DNA of 64,000 bases. Source: Streptomyces sp. NA02950. GTDB lineage: Bacteria; Actinomycetota; Actinomycetes; Streptomycetales; Streptomycetaceae. The notes beneath the pieces were generated by a model. It was given only the letters and a program-made list of their open reading frames with translations, was not told the DNA's origin and ran no database searches. Position numbers and translations under genes: made by a program. This document shows, in pieces, positions 36,238 to 44,075 of the stretch (position 1 is its first letter; each line of letters opens with the position of its first letter). Location: contig NZ_CP054916.1 in assembly GCF_013364155.1 (NCBI RefSeq), positions 9,206,001 to 9,270,000 of the forward strand. The letters run 5' to 3'.

Positions 36238-38596
36238 GGGTCGGGATCCAGCGGAGGTGGACGGTCTGGTCGGCGAGTTCGGACCGGAGCAGTGACAGAC
36301 GAGGGCGTATGGCGTCGGTGCGCGAGGTCGGGGGCTTGCGGCGGCCCGCGCGGAACTGTACCGGCCATTCGGCGCCCGGGCCCCGGTACTCCTGCTCGGC
36401 GGCCGCGTGCAGAGTCCAGTGCGGGTCGTACAGGTGGGTGCGTCCTACGGCGCACAGGTCGGCGCGGCCTGCCAGAAGTAGGGAGTTGACGTCGTCGTAC
36501 GAGGCGATCGCGCCCACCGCGATGACCGCGGTACCCGTGGCGGCGGCGACCTCGTGGCGGATGCGGTCGGCGAACGGGGTCTGGTAGGAGCGGCCGAAGG
36601 CGGGCCGCTCGTCCTTGGTGACCTGGCCGGAGGAGACGTCGATGGCGTCCGCCCCATGTGCGATGAACGCGCGGGCGACCTCGACGGCGTCGTGTTCGGT
36701 GTTGCCTTCCGGCACCCAGTCGGTCGCGGAGATGCGCACGATCATCGGCCTCTCCGCAGGCCATGCCTCCCGCACGGCGTCGAAGACCTCCAGCGGGAAA
36801 CGCAGCCGGTTCTCCAGCGGGCCGCCGTACGCGTCGGTGCGGTGGTTGGCGACCGGCGAGAGGAAGGAGGACAACAGGTAGCCGTGGGCGCAGTGGAGTT
36901 CGAGCAGGTCGAAGCCGGCCTCGGCCCCCCGGCGGGCGGCGGCGACAAAGTCCGCGGTGATCCGGTCCATGTCGGCGCGGGTGACCTCGCGCGGAACCGT
37001 GGAGCCGGGGCCGTACGGCAGCGGGGACGGGCCGACGATCTCCCAGTCACCCTCCGGCAACGGGTCGTCCATACCCTCCCACATCAGCCGGGTCGAGCCC
37101 TTGCGGCCCGAGTGGCCGAGCTGGAGACCGATGCGGGCGGTGCTTTGCTCATGGACGTAGGAGATGATCCGCTGCCAGGAGTCGCGCTGCTCGTCGTTCC
37201 ATAGGCCGGTGCAGCCGGGTGTGATGCGACCCTGGGGCGAGACGCAGACCATCTCGGTCATCACCAGGCCGGCGCCGCCCATGGCCTTGGAGCCGAGGTG
37301 GACCAGGTGGAAGTCGCCGGGAACGCCGTCGACCGCGGAGTACATGTCCATCGGCGAGACGATCACCCTGTTCTTGAGCTCCAGACGTCCCAGTCGGTAG
37401 GGCTGGAACATCGCCGGTGCCACGCCGTCGAGGCCCTGCGCGGCTGCGAAGGAGACGTCGACTTGGTCGGCGAACTCCGGGTCGCGGGTGCGCAGGTTGT
37501 CGTACGTGATGCGGCGCGAGCGGGTCAGCAGGTTGAAGCAGAACTGGGTCGGCTCCTGGTGGACGTACATGCCGATGTTCTCGAACCACTCCAGCGAGGC
37601 CTGCGCCGCCCGCTGGGTGGACTCCACGACCGGGCGCCGCTCGGTTTCGTAAGCGGTCAACGCCGCCTCAGTGTCCGGGTGTTCGTGCAGACAGGCCGCG
37701 AGGGCGAGCGCGTCCTCCATCGCCAGCTTGGTGCCCGAGCCGATGGAGAAGTGGGCGGTGTGGGCGGCGTCTCCGATGAGGACAAGGTTTCCGTGGTGCC
37801 AGCGTTCGTTGCGTACGGTCGTGAAGTTCAGCCACTTGGAGTTGTTGGCGAACACCTGATGGCCGTCGAGTTCGTCGGCGAAGAGCTCGCGGACACGGGC
37901 GACGGCCTGATCGTCGGAGACGCCCGGCGGGAAGTCGGTCCCCTCGGTGGCGTCGAAGCCGGCCCGCCGCCAGACGTCCTCGTGCATCTCGACGATGAAG
38001 GTGGAGCCGGTGTCGGAGTAGGGGTAGCCGTGCACCTGCATGACCCCCCATTTCGTCTGCTTGACGAAGAACTGGAAGGCCTCGAAGACCAGGTCCGTAC
38101 CGAGCCACATGTACTTGTTGTGCCGACGGTCCAGGGACGGGCGGAAGACGTCCGCGTGGGCCGCCCGTAGGAGGGAGTTGGCGCCGTCGGCGCCGACCAC
38201 GAGGTCGTACGACGCGCGCAGTCGTCCGGTGTCCGGGGCGAGGGTCGAGAAGTGAAGGGTGACGCCGAGGTCGCGGCAGCGCTCCTGGAGCAGGCGGAGC
38301 AGTTCCTTGCGGCTCATGGCGGCGAAGCCCTGGCCGCCGACGGTGTGGCTCTCGCCCCGGTAGTGGATGTCGATGTCGGTCCAGCGGGCAAAGCGCCGGG
38401 CCATGGCCTCGGCGATGACGGTGTCGGCGTTCTGGACGCCGCCGAGCGTCTCGTCGGAGAAGACGACGCCGAAACCGAAGGTGTCGTCGGGGGCGTTGCG
38501 TTCCCAGACGGTGATCTGGTGGGCGGGGTCGAGCTGCTTCATCAGGGCTGCGAAGTACAGCCCGCCGGGACCACCGCCGATGATGGCGATTTTCAC
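36215..38596 (-). CDS. bifunctional aryl-CoA monooxygenase/oxidoreductase (anthraniloyl-CoA or salicylyl-CoA type)
   Basis: The protein has 793 residues in two parts. Residues 1-390 form a flavoprotein hydroxylase (IAIIGGGPGGLYFAALMKQ, LIGDAAHTAHFSIGSGTKLAMEDA). Residues 400-770 form an old-yellow-enzyme barrel (NRVIVSPMDMYSA, ELHCAHGYLLSSFLSPVANHRTDAYGGPLENR). This fusion is known from 2-aminobenzoyl-CoA monooxygenase/reductase and from Streptomyces salicylyl-CoA 5-hydroxylase. The start is the GTG at 38596, with GAGAGG upstream. Upstream is the aryl-CoA ligase, downstream a thioesterase. Because kynureninase is nearby and no salicylate-forming gene is seen, anthraniloyl-CoA is my preferred substrate (inference). 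Confidence 0.87.
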   Translation of the reverse strand: MKIAIIGGGPGGLYFAALMKQLDPAHQITVWERNAPDDTFGFGVVFSDETLGGVQNADTVIAEAMARRFARWTDIDIHYRGESHTVGGQGFAAMSRKELLRLLQERCRDLGVTLHFSTLAPDTGRLRASYDLVVGADGANSLLRAAHADVFRPSLDRRHNKYMWLGTDLVFEAFQFFVKQTKWGVMQVHGYPYSDTGSTFIVEMHEDVWRRAGFDATEGTDFPPGVSDDQAVARVRELFADELDGHQVFANNSKWLNFTTVRNERWHHGNLVLIGDAAHTAHFSIGSGTKLAMEDALALAACLHEHPDTEAALTAYETERRPVVESTQRAAQASLEWFENIGMYVHQEPTQFCFNLLTRSRRITYDNLRTRDPEFADQVDVSFAAAQGLDGVAPAMFQPYRLGRLELKNRVIVSPMDMYSAVDGVPGDFHLVHLGSKAMGGAGLVMTEMVCVSPQGRITPGCTGLWNDEQRDSWQRIISYVHEQSTARIGLQLGHSGRKGSTRLMWEGMDDPLPEGDWEIVGPSPLPYGPGSTVPREVTRADMDRITADFVAAARRGAEAGFDLLELHCAHGYLLSSFLSPVANHRTDAYGGPLENRLRFPLEVFDAVREAWPAERPMIVRISATDWVPEGNTEHDAVEVARAFIAHGADAIDVSSGQVTKDERPAFGRSYQTPFADRIRHEVAAATGTAVIAVGAIASYDDVNSLLLAGRADLCAVGRTHLYDPHWTLHAAAEQEYRGPGAEWPVQFRAGRRKPPTSRTDAIRPRLSLLRSELADQTVHLRWIPTREPAPVS

Positions 38597-38607
38597 GGGG
38601 AATCCTC

Positions 38608-40278
38608 TCACTTCTTGGCGACGGGCTCGGTGGCCTGCTCATCTTCGATGATCTTGCGGAGCGCGAAGCGCTGCAGTTTGCCACTGGTGTTGCGTGGCAG
38701 TGCGTCGTGGAAGCGCACCTCCCGCGGGTACTTGTAAGGAGCCAGGACCTGCTTGACGTGGTCCTGGATCTCCTTCGCCTTGGCCGCGTCCCCCGGCACG
38801 CCGTCGCGCAGCACCACGAAGGCGCACACGATCGAGCCGCGCTCAGGGTCGGGGCGGGCGACGACGGCGGATTCGACGACGTCCGGGTGGGTGTCGATGG
38901 CGGCCTCGACCTCGGGTCCGCCGATGTTGTACCCGGAGGAGACGATCATGCCGTCGCTGCGGGCGTGGTAATGGAAGTAGCCGTCCTCGTCCCGGTGGAA
39001 GATGTCACCGGTGACGTTCCAGCCCTCCAGGACGTAATCCTGCTGCCGTTCGTCGTCGAGGTAACGGCAGCCGACCGGGCCGATGACGCCGAGTCTGCCC
39101 GGCTCACCCGGGCCGAGTTCCGAGCCGTCGGGGCCGAGGATGGTGGCGCGGTAACCGGGGACCGCCTTCCCCGTGGCGCCGGGCCGGATGTCGTCACCGG
39201 TGGCGGAGAGGAAGATGTGCAGCAGTTCGGTGGCACCGATGCCGTCGACGACCTTCAGACCGATATTTTCGTACAGCTGCTCCCAGGTGGTGCGGGGTAT
39301 GTGTTCGCCCGCCGAAACGGCGATCCGCACCCCGGCCAGCCGCTGTTCCTTCCCCTCGCGCACGATCGCCCGGTAGGCGGTGGGCGCGGTCGCCAGGACG
39401 GTGACGCCGTGCCGCCGCACGATCTCCGCGAGTTGCAGGGGGGTGGCGGACTCCGTGAGCAGGGCGCAGGCGCCGGCCCGCAGGGGGAAGACGACCAGCA
39501 TGCCGAGTCCGAAGGTGAAGGCCAGGGGCGCGGTGCAGGCGACCAGATCGTCCGTGCCCAGACCCAGGGTGTGGCGGCCGAAGGTGTTGTCGATGGACAG
39601 GATGTCCCGGTGGAAGTGCATGGTGATCTTGGGGATGCCGGTGCTTCCGGAGGTGGGGCCGAGGAGCGCCACGTCGTCGGCGGCGGTGGCCACGTCGGTG
39701 AACACCCCGGACTTGGCGGCGGCCCTGGCCACGAGATCCTCCGGGCCGGTGCCGCCGTATTCGACCACCGTCAGACCGGGCAGCACGGCGTCCCGGATCG
39801 TGCGGACCTCGTCGGCGAACCGGTGGTCGACGAGGGCGATGGACGGCTGGGTGCGTTCGGCGATCGGGGTGATTTCCCGGGCGCGCAGGGCGGCCATCGT
39901 GGTCACCAGGACGCCGCCGGCCTTCAGGACGCCGAGCCAGGCCGCGACGGTCCAGGGATTGTTGGGCGAACGCAGCAGGACGCGATGCCCCGGCACCAGG
40001 CCCAGGTCCTCGGTGAGCACCTGGGCGATCTGGTTGGCGCGGGTGCGCAGTTCACCGTACGTCCACAGCTCGCCGGCCGGGGTGCGCAGGGCGGGGCGGT
40101 CGAGGCCGTACAGCGAGGCGGGTATGTCGATGAGTTCGGTCGCCGCGTTGAGCCGGTCCGGGTAGCGCAGTTCAGGCGTCGTGAACTCGATCGTCGGCCA
40201 CAGGTGCGCGGGGGGAAGGTGATCGCGGGTGAAGGTGTCGACGTGCGCCGAGGGTGAGAGGGAGAGGGGAAGAGTCAA
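38608..40278 (-). CDS. aryl-CoA ligase, 2-aminobenzoate/benzoate-CoA ligase type
   Basis: This is a 556-residue AMP-forming ligase. The start region SAHVDTFTRDHLPPAHLWP is typical of benzoate/2-aminobenzoate-CoA ligases. The adenylation motifs are LLGPTSGSTGIPKITMHFHRD, LKVVDGIGATELLHIFLS, GWNVTGDIFHRDEDGYFHYHARSDGMIVSSGYNIGGPEVE, and the terminal lysine is in PRNTSGKLQRFAL. I choose the TTG at 40278, 9 bases after GGAAGG; no ATG is available near the family start. It activates the aromatic acid for the monooxygenase that follows, whose GTG region overlaps this stop. Anthranilate from kynureninase is the likely substrate. Confidence 0.87.
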   Translation of the reverse strand: MTLPLSLSPSAHVDTFTRDHLPPAHLWPTIEFTTPELRYPDRLNAATELIDIPASLYGLDRPALRTPAGELWTYGELRTRANQIAQVLTEDLGLVPGHRVLLRSPNNPWTVAAWLGVLKAGGVLVTTMAALRAREITPIAERTQPSIALVDHRFADEVRTIRDAVLPGLTVVEYGGTGPEDLVARAAAKSGVFTDVATAADDVALLGPTSGSTGIPKITMHFHRDILSIDNTFGRHTLGLGTDDLVACTAPLAFTFGLGMLVVFPLRAGACALLTESATPLQLAEIVRRHGVTVLATAPTAYRAIVREGKEQRLAGVRIAVSAGEHIPRTTWEQLYENIGLKVVDGIGATELLHIFLSATGDDIRPGATGKAVPGYRATILGPDGSELGPGEPGRLGVIGPVGCRYLDDERQQDYVLEGWNVTGDIFHRDEDGYFHYHARSDGMIVSSGYNIGGPEVEAAIDTHPDVVESAVVARPDPERGSIVCAFVVLRDGVPGDAAKAKEIQDHVKQVLAPYKYPREVRFHDALPRNTSGKLQRFALRKIIEDEQATEPVAKK

Positions 40279-40319
40279 CGGAAGTGTCCTTCCGGAACCC
40301 GCCGAGAAGAGAGCGGCGG

Positions 40320-41222
40320 TCAGGTGGGGCGGATCAGGCCCTCCTGGACGACGGTGGCCAGGTGACGGTGATCGCGCGTGAAGAAGCGGCCCGTGCCCAG
40401 ACCGCGGCCCGCGTCGGCGGCTACGGCTTCCTGGACGTAGAGGAGCCAGTCGCCCACCGGCCCCGGCCGGTGGAACCACATGGCGTGGTCGAGGCTCGCG
40501 GTGACCAGCCCGGGCCTGGCCCAGGGCAGGTCGAGCACCCGCAGGACGGGTTCGAGGATCGTGTAGTCGCAGACGTACGCGAGGGCGGCCAGGTCCCGTT
40601 GGGCGTCGGTCAGCCCGTCGACCGGGCGGAGCGGGTCGAAGGGCTTGAGCCAGACCGCCTGGTGCGCAAGGCGTTCCCCGTCGACGGTGAGGTAGACCGG
40701 GCCCGGGACGTGCCGCATGTCGAAGCTGCGGCCACCGGACCAGTAGGCCCTGGTCTCCTCGGTCATCGAGCCGCCGCTGCGCTCCGCGAGGTACTCCGCC
40801 GAGCCGGGCAGGCTCTCCGGGTCGGGAACGTCCTCGGTGAACGTGGCGTGGAAGGCCGGGCCGGCTTCGCCCGCCGCGAAGCCGGCCAGACAGACGTACA
40901 GCGGCTTGCCGTTCTGGTAGCCGCGCACCTGCCGGGTGCTGTAGCCGCGGCCGTCGCGTACCACCTCCACCTCGTAGCGGACCTCTGTCCCGATGTCGGC
41001 GGGGCGCAGGAAGTAGCTGTGCATCGAATGGAGCGACTTGCCGTCGGTCACCGACCGCATGGCCGCCGCCGCGGCCTGGGCGACCAGGTCGCCTCCATAG
41101 GCCTTGGGCCAGGGGCAGGGCTGGGTCGTGGCGGTGAAGGCGAGGTCGAAGTGCTCGGGCTGAGCGGGCTTCAGGGTGACGGCGGCGGTGAAGACGGCGG
41201 AGGTGGGGGGCGTTCCGGTCAT
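40320..41222 (-). CDS. tesB: acyl-CoA thioesterase II (TesB family)
   Basis: The 300-residue double-hotdog protein has TesB features: KAYGGDLVAQAAAAAMRSV, LHSMHSYFLRPADIGTEVRYEVEVVRDGRGYSTRQV, and in the second half CDYTILEPVLRVL and ASLDHAMWFHRP followed by LGTGRFFTRDHRHLATVVQEGLIR. It hydrolyses a broad range of acyl-CoA esters. Its ATG overlaps the upstream cupin stop (ATGA). A second thioesterase of another fold lies in the same operon, so CoA release matters at more than one step or protects the CoA pool. Confidence 0.88.
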   Translation of the reverse strand: MTGTPPTSAVFTAAVTLKPAQPEHFDLAFTATTQPCPWPKAYGGDLVAQAAAAAMRSVTDGKSLHSMHSYFLRPADIGTEVRYEVEVVRDGRGYSTRQVRGYQNGKPLYVCLAGFAAGEAGPAFHATFTEDVPDPESLPGSAEYLAERSGGSMTEETRAYWSGGRSFDMRHVPGPVYLTVDGERLAHQAVWLKPFDPLRPVDGLTDAQRDLAALAYVCDYTILEPVLRVLDLPWARPGLVTASLDHAMWFHRPGPVGDWLLYVQEAVAADAGRGLGTGRFFTRDHRHLATVVQEGLIRPT

Positions 41223-41704
41223 CGGCGGTCCAGCCAGTCGCACAGGTCGGCGTCGGCCACGTCGGGAAGGTTGACGACGATGTTTTCCGGCGTCCGGGTC
41301 GTCAACCACGTCAGCGGCTTGGTGCGGGAGAGGTTGCACTCGATGTGCGGCATGAAAGGCGGCACGAACACCCAGTCGCCCTCCTCCATGTCGACGTAGT
41401 CCTCGAACTTCTCGCCGAAGTAGATGCGCGCCCGGCCTGACAGGACGTACCCGCCGGTCTCAGCCTCCCCGTGGTGGTGGGAGACCGAGCGGTAGCCGGG
41501 CTCGTTGCGGACCTTGCCGTACCACAGGCGCGTGGCCGGAGTGTGCTGGATGCTCACGCCCGAGGCGCGAACGGCACCACCCGAGTCGGCGGTATTCGCG
41601 TCCTCCAGCCCGCCGCGCGTCACCACGGGGGCGACGATGCCACTGGGCAGCCGGTACATCGAGTTGTCGCCGTCCAGGCGGTACTTGCTGAGGTCGGGCT
41701 CCAT
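41219..41704 (-). CDS. cupin protein, candidate ring-cleaving or related metalloenzyme
   Basis: The 161-residue protein has both cupin metal motifs: GYRSVSHHHGEAETGGYVLSGRARIYFG (HxHx4E-like) and GDWVFVPPFMPHIECN. Length fits a single-domain cupin. Family members range from isomerases to dioxygenases. As first gene of the aryl-CoA operon, opposite RidA and an FAH-family hydrolase, it is the best local candidate for an Fe(II) ring-cleavage dioxygenase (inference). The ATG at 41704 with CGGAG upstream is preferred over a TTG nine codons earlier. Confidence 0.7.
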   Translation of the reverse strand: MEPDLSKYRLDGDNSMYRLPSGIVAPVVTRGGLEDANTADSGGAVRASGVSIQHTPATRLWYGKVRNEPGYRSVSHHHGEAETGGYVLSGRARIYFGEKFEDYVDMEEGDWVFVPPFMPHIECNLSRTKPLTWLTTRTPENIVVNLPDVADADLCDWLDRR

Positions 41705-41828
41705 GGGTTCGGCTCCGTTCGGTCGGGACAAGGATCCGATGTCTCGTATTTTTCACGGTCGTCATTTAAAGTCAATACACCTGCCCCGGCCGTGGGGCAG
41801 GATGGAACCCAACCGAGCCGGAGGCCAC
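41705..41828. promoter_or_regulatory. divergent promoter region, cupin operon / ridA operon
   Basis: On the minus strand TTGACT (41775-41770) is followed after 17 bases by AAAATA, a plausible promoter for the cupin operon. On the plus side CCTGCCCC and GGGGCAGG (41780-41801) form an 8-bp inverted repeat 27 bases before the ridA start. A PaaX-type regulator is encoded next door. Confidence 0.45.
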
Positions 41829-42248
41829 ATGTCCCCCGTCCCCGTGAATCCGCCCGCCCTGCCGGCACCCAGCGGCTACTCGCACGCAACACTCGTCGGA
41901 AACACGCTCCACCTCGGGGGACAGACCGCCCTCGATGCCGACATGAAGATCGTTCCGGGCGGCATCATCGAACAGTTCCGACAGGCGTTCACCAACCTCC
42001 TCACCACCCTGCGCGAGGCCGGCGGTCGGCCCGAAGACCTGGTGAGCGTGACCCTCTACCTCACCGACATCCCCGACTACCAGGCGCACGGCAAGGAGAT
42101 CGGCAAGATCTGGCGCGAGCTCGCCGGGTCCGTCTACCCGGCCATGGCGGGCATCGGCTGCACGGCGCTGTGGCAGCCCGAGGCCATGATCGAGATCCTC
42201 GGTGTGGCCGTGATACCGAACGAACGACTCGCGGCGCCTCGCCCGTAG
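41829..42248 (+). CDS. RidA/YjgF-family protein, candidate enamine/imine deaminase
   Basis: The 139-residue protein has the RidA pattern: YSHATLVGNTLHLGGQTALDADMKIVPGGIIEQFRQAFTNLLTTLREAGGRPEDLVSVTLYLTD, then IGKIWRELAGSVYPAMAGIG and ALWQPEAMIEILGVAVIP. RidA proteins hydrolyse enamines and imines to ketones; 2-aminomuconate deaminase belongs to this family. The ATG at 41829 follows CCGGAGG. It is co-transcribed with an FAH-family hydrolase and opposite the aryl-CoA operon. This fits removal of the amino group after cleavage of an aminated ring (inference). Confidence 0.88.
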   Translation: MSPVPVNPPALPAPSGYSHATLVGNTLHLGGQTALDADMKIVPGGIIEQFRQAFTNLLTTLREAGGRPEDLVSVTLYLTDIPDYQAHGKEIGKIWRELAGSVYPAMAGIGCTALWQPEAMIEILGVAVIPNERLAAPRP

Positions 42249-42267
42249 GAAAGGCAGGACGGTCGAC

Positions 42268-43158
42268 GTGAAACTCGCATCCCTCACCGTGGACGGCGGG
42301 CGCCGGGCGGGCGCCGTTAACGAGACCGAGCGGACGGTCACGGTGCTGCCCGCCGAGCTGGGCCCGGTGGACGATATCGTCCGCGGTGGCGGAGCGGCCC
42401 TCGCCGCGGCGCGCACGGCGGCCGCCCAGGCCGGCGACGTGCGCTCCCTCTCCCAAGTCCGCCTGGAATCCCCGCTGCACCGCTTCAACCGCGACATCCT
42501 GTGCACCGGATGGAACTACTGGGATCACTTCGAGGAGTCGAAGGGAAGGCGCGAGGGCCAGGACCCCGCAAGCCGGCCCGAACATCCCACCTTCTTCACC
42601 AAGGGCCCGGACACCGTCATCGGTCCGACCGATGACATCGCCTACGACCCCGAGATATCCGCGCAGTGGGACTACGAGGCCGAGATCGCCCTCGTCATCG
42701 GCCGCGACGGACGGTCGATCCCTGAGGAGAAGGCGCTGGACCACGTCTTCGGCTACCTCGTGGCCAATGACGTCTCCCAGCGCGACCTGCAACGTGCCCA
42801 CGGTGGCCAGTGGCTCAAGGGCAAGAGCGTCGACGCCACGATGCCGTTGGGGCCCTGGCTGACCACCGCCGACGAGATAGACGACCTGGCGGCCCTGCAA
42901 GTGCGGTGCGAGGTCAACGGCCACCTGCTGCAGAACGCCTCCAGCGGCCGGATGGCATTCTCCTTCGCCCGGATCATCGCCGAACTCAGCCACGGCATGA
43001 CCCTGCGCGCGGGGGACGTTGTCCTCACCGGCACCCCCAGCGGCATCGGCAACGCCCGGGAGCCGCAGATCTTCCTGGGCGACGGCGATGTCGTCGTCAC
43101 CCGGGTCAGCGGACTCGGCGAACTGCGCAACAGGGTGCGCCGGACCCGGCTCACCTAG
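42268..43158 (+). CDS. fumarylacetoacetate-hydrolase-family protein
   Basis: The 296-residue FAH-domain protein has ILCTGWNYWDHFEESKG, WDYEAEIALVIGRDGRSIPEEKALDHVFGYLVANDVSQRDLQRA, KGKSVDATMPLGPWL, and VVLTGTPSGIGNAREPQIFLGDGD. The Glu/Glu/Asp metal ligands of the family are within EAE and the following segment. Members hydrolyse C-C bonds of diketo acids such as fumarylpyruvate, or are decarboxylases/hydratases. Start GTG at 42268, 19 bases after ridA. With RidA it is well placed to process a ring-opened product. The inverted repeat at 43180-43213 follows it. Confidence 0.87.
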   Translation: MKLASLTVDGGRRAGAVNETERTVTVLPAELGPVDDIVRGGGAALAAARTAAAQAGDVRSLSQVRLESPLHRFNRDILCTGWNYWDHFEESKGRREGQDPASRPEHPTFFTKGPDTVIGPTDDIAYDPEISAQWDYEAEIALVIGRDGRSIPEEKALDHVFGYLVANDVSQRDLQRAHGGQWLKGKSVDATMPLGPWLTTADEIDDLAALQVRCEVNGHLLQNASSGRMAFSFARIIAELSHGMTLRAGDVVLTGTPSGIGNAREPQIFLGDGDVVVTRVSGLGELRNRVRRTRLT

Positions 43159-43179
43159 GTCCTGACCGAGAAGGGGATC

Positions 43180-43213
43180 TTCCCGGCACCAACAGGCGTT
43201 AAGGTGCCGGGAA
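43180..43213 (+). promoter_or_regulatory. perfect 11-bp inverted repeat overlapping the paaX-like start
   Basis: TTCCCGGCACC (43180-43190) and GGTGCCGGGAA (43203-43213) are perfect arms around 12 bases. The right arm covers the ribosome-binding region and the A of the ATG at 43213. It could be an autoregulatory operator, a translation-blocking hairpin or a terminator for the FAH-type gene. Confidence 0.65.
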
Positions 43214-44067
43214 TGACTGCACAGACGACAGCGGCCACCGGCGCGGCAGCCGAACGTGAAACCCGCCATGCCCCGCTCATCCTCACGATCTTCGGCCTCT
43301 ACGCCCGGGGCGAGCACAACTGGCTCTCGGTCGCCTCGGTGATCAGCCTCATGGCGGACCTCGGCGTGGAGAGCCGGGCCGTGCGGTCCTCGATCTCCCG
43401 CATGAAACGCCGTGGCGTGCTGCGCGGCGAGCGCCACGAGGGTGTCGCCGGGTACTCACTCGACGACTCGACCCTGCAGACACTCGCCGAAGGGGACGTC
43501 CGCATCTTCCAGCGGACCAGGGCGTCCCGCGAGGACGGCTGGGTCCTCGTCGTGTTCTCCGTGCCCGAGGCCGAGCGCGACAAGCGGCACGCACTGCGCA
43601 CGGCCCTGACCCAGCTGGGCTTCGGCACCGCCGCGCCGGGTGTCTGGGTCGCTCCCGCACACGTGGCGGCCGAGACGCGGCGAACCCTGGAACGCCGGGA
43701 ACTGTCCGAGTACGTCGACATCTTCACCGGCGACCACTTCGCCTTCGGGGACCTGCGGGAGAAGGCCCGCTCCTGGTGGGACCTTGATGAACTCACCGCC
43801 ATGTACGCGGACTTCCTGCGCCAGTTCCGCCCCGTCCTGGACGCGGTGACACGGCGCGAGCCACAGCCGCTGGAGGCGTTCCGGACCTACGTGCCGATAC
43901 TGACCCAGTGGCGGCGCATGCCCTACCGCGACCCGGGACTCCCCCTGGAACTGCTTCCGTCGCAGTGGAACGGTGTGGCCGCAGGCGAACTGTTCGACCG
44001 GCTCAACACCCTGTTGAGCACCCCCGCGGCAGCGCACGCCGCAGGGGTGGTCCGCGCACAGCGCTGA
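43213..44067 (+). CDS. PaaX-family transcriptional regulator
   Basis: The 284-residue protein has the N-terminal PaaX winged helix (PLILTIFGLYARGEHNWLSVASVISLMADLGVESRAVRSSISRMKRRGVL), a central Cas2-like domain (WVLVVFSVPEAERDKRHALRTALTQLGFGTAAPGVWVAP) and the PaaX C-terminal domain (LDAVTRREPQPLEAFRTYVPILTQWRRMPYRDPGLPLELLP). PaaX proteins repress aromatic-acid operons and respond to aryl-CoA thioesters. That fits a switch controlled by an aryl-CoA intermediate here. I choose the ATG at 43213 over a GTG three codons earlier. Confidence 0.9.
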   Translation: MTAQTTAATGAAAERETRHAPLILTIFGLYARGEHNWLSVASVISLMADLGVESRAVRSSISRMKRRGVLRGERHEGVAGYSLDDSTLQTLAEGDVRIFQRTRASREDGWVLVVFSVPEAERDKRHALRTALTQLGFGTAAPGVWVAPAHVAAETRRTLERRELSEYVDIFTGDHFAFGDLREKARSWWDLDELTAMYADFLRQFRPVLDAVTRREPQPLEAFRTYVPILTQWRRMPYRDPGLPLELLPSQWNGVAAGELFDRLNTLLSTPAAAHAAGVVRAQR

Positions 44068-44075
44068 GGTGGGAC

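Noticed and set aside
36215..43158. Simple salicylate degradation cluster
   Set aside because: The hydroxylase and ligase would fit, but no salicylate-forming gene or two-domain gentisate dioxygenase is present, while kynureninase and RidA point to anthranilate. It remains the main alternative.
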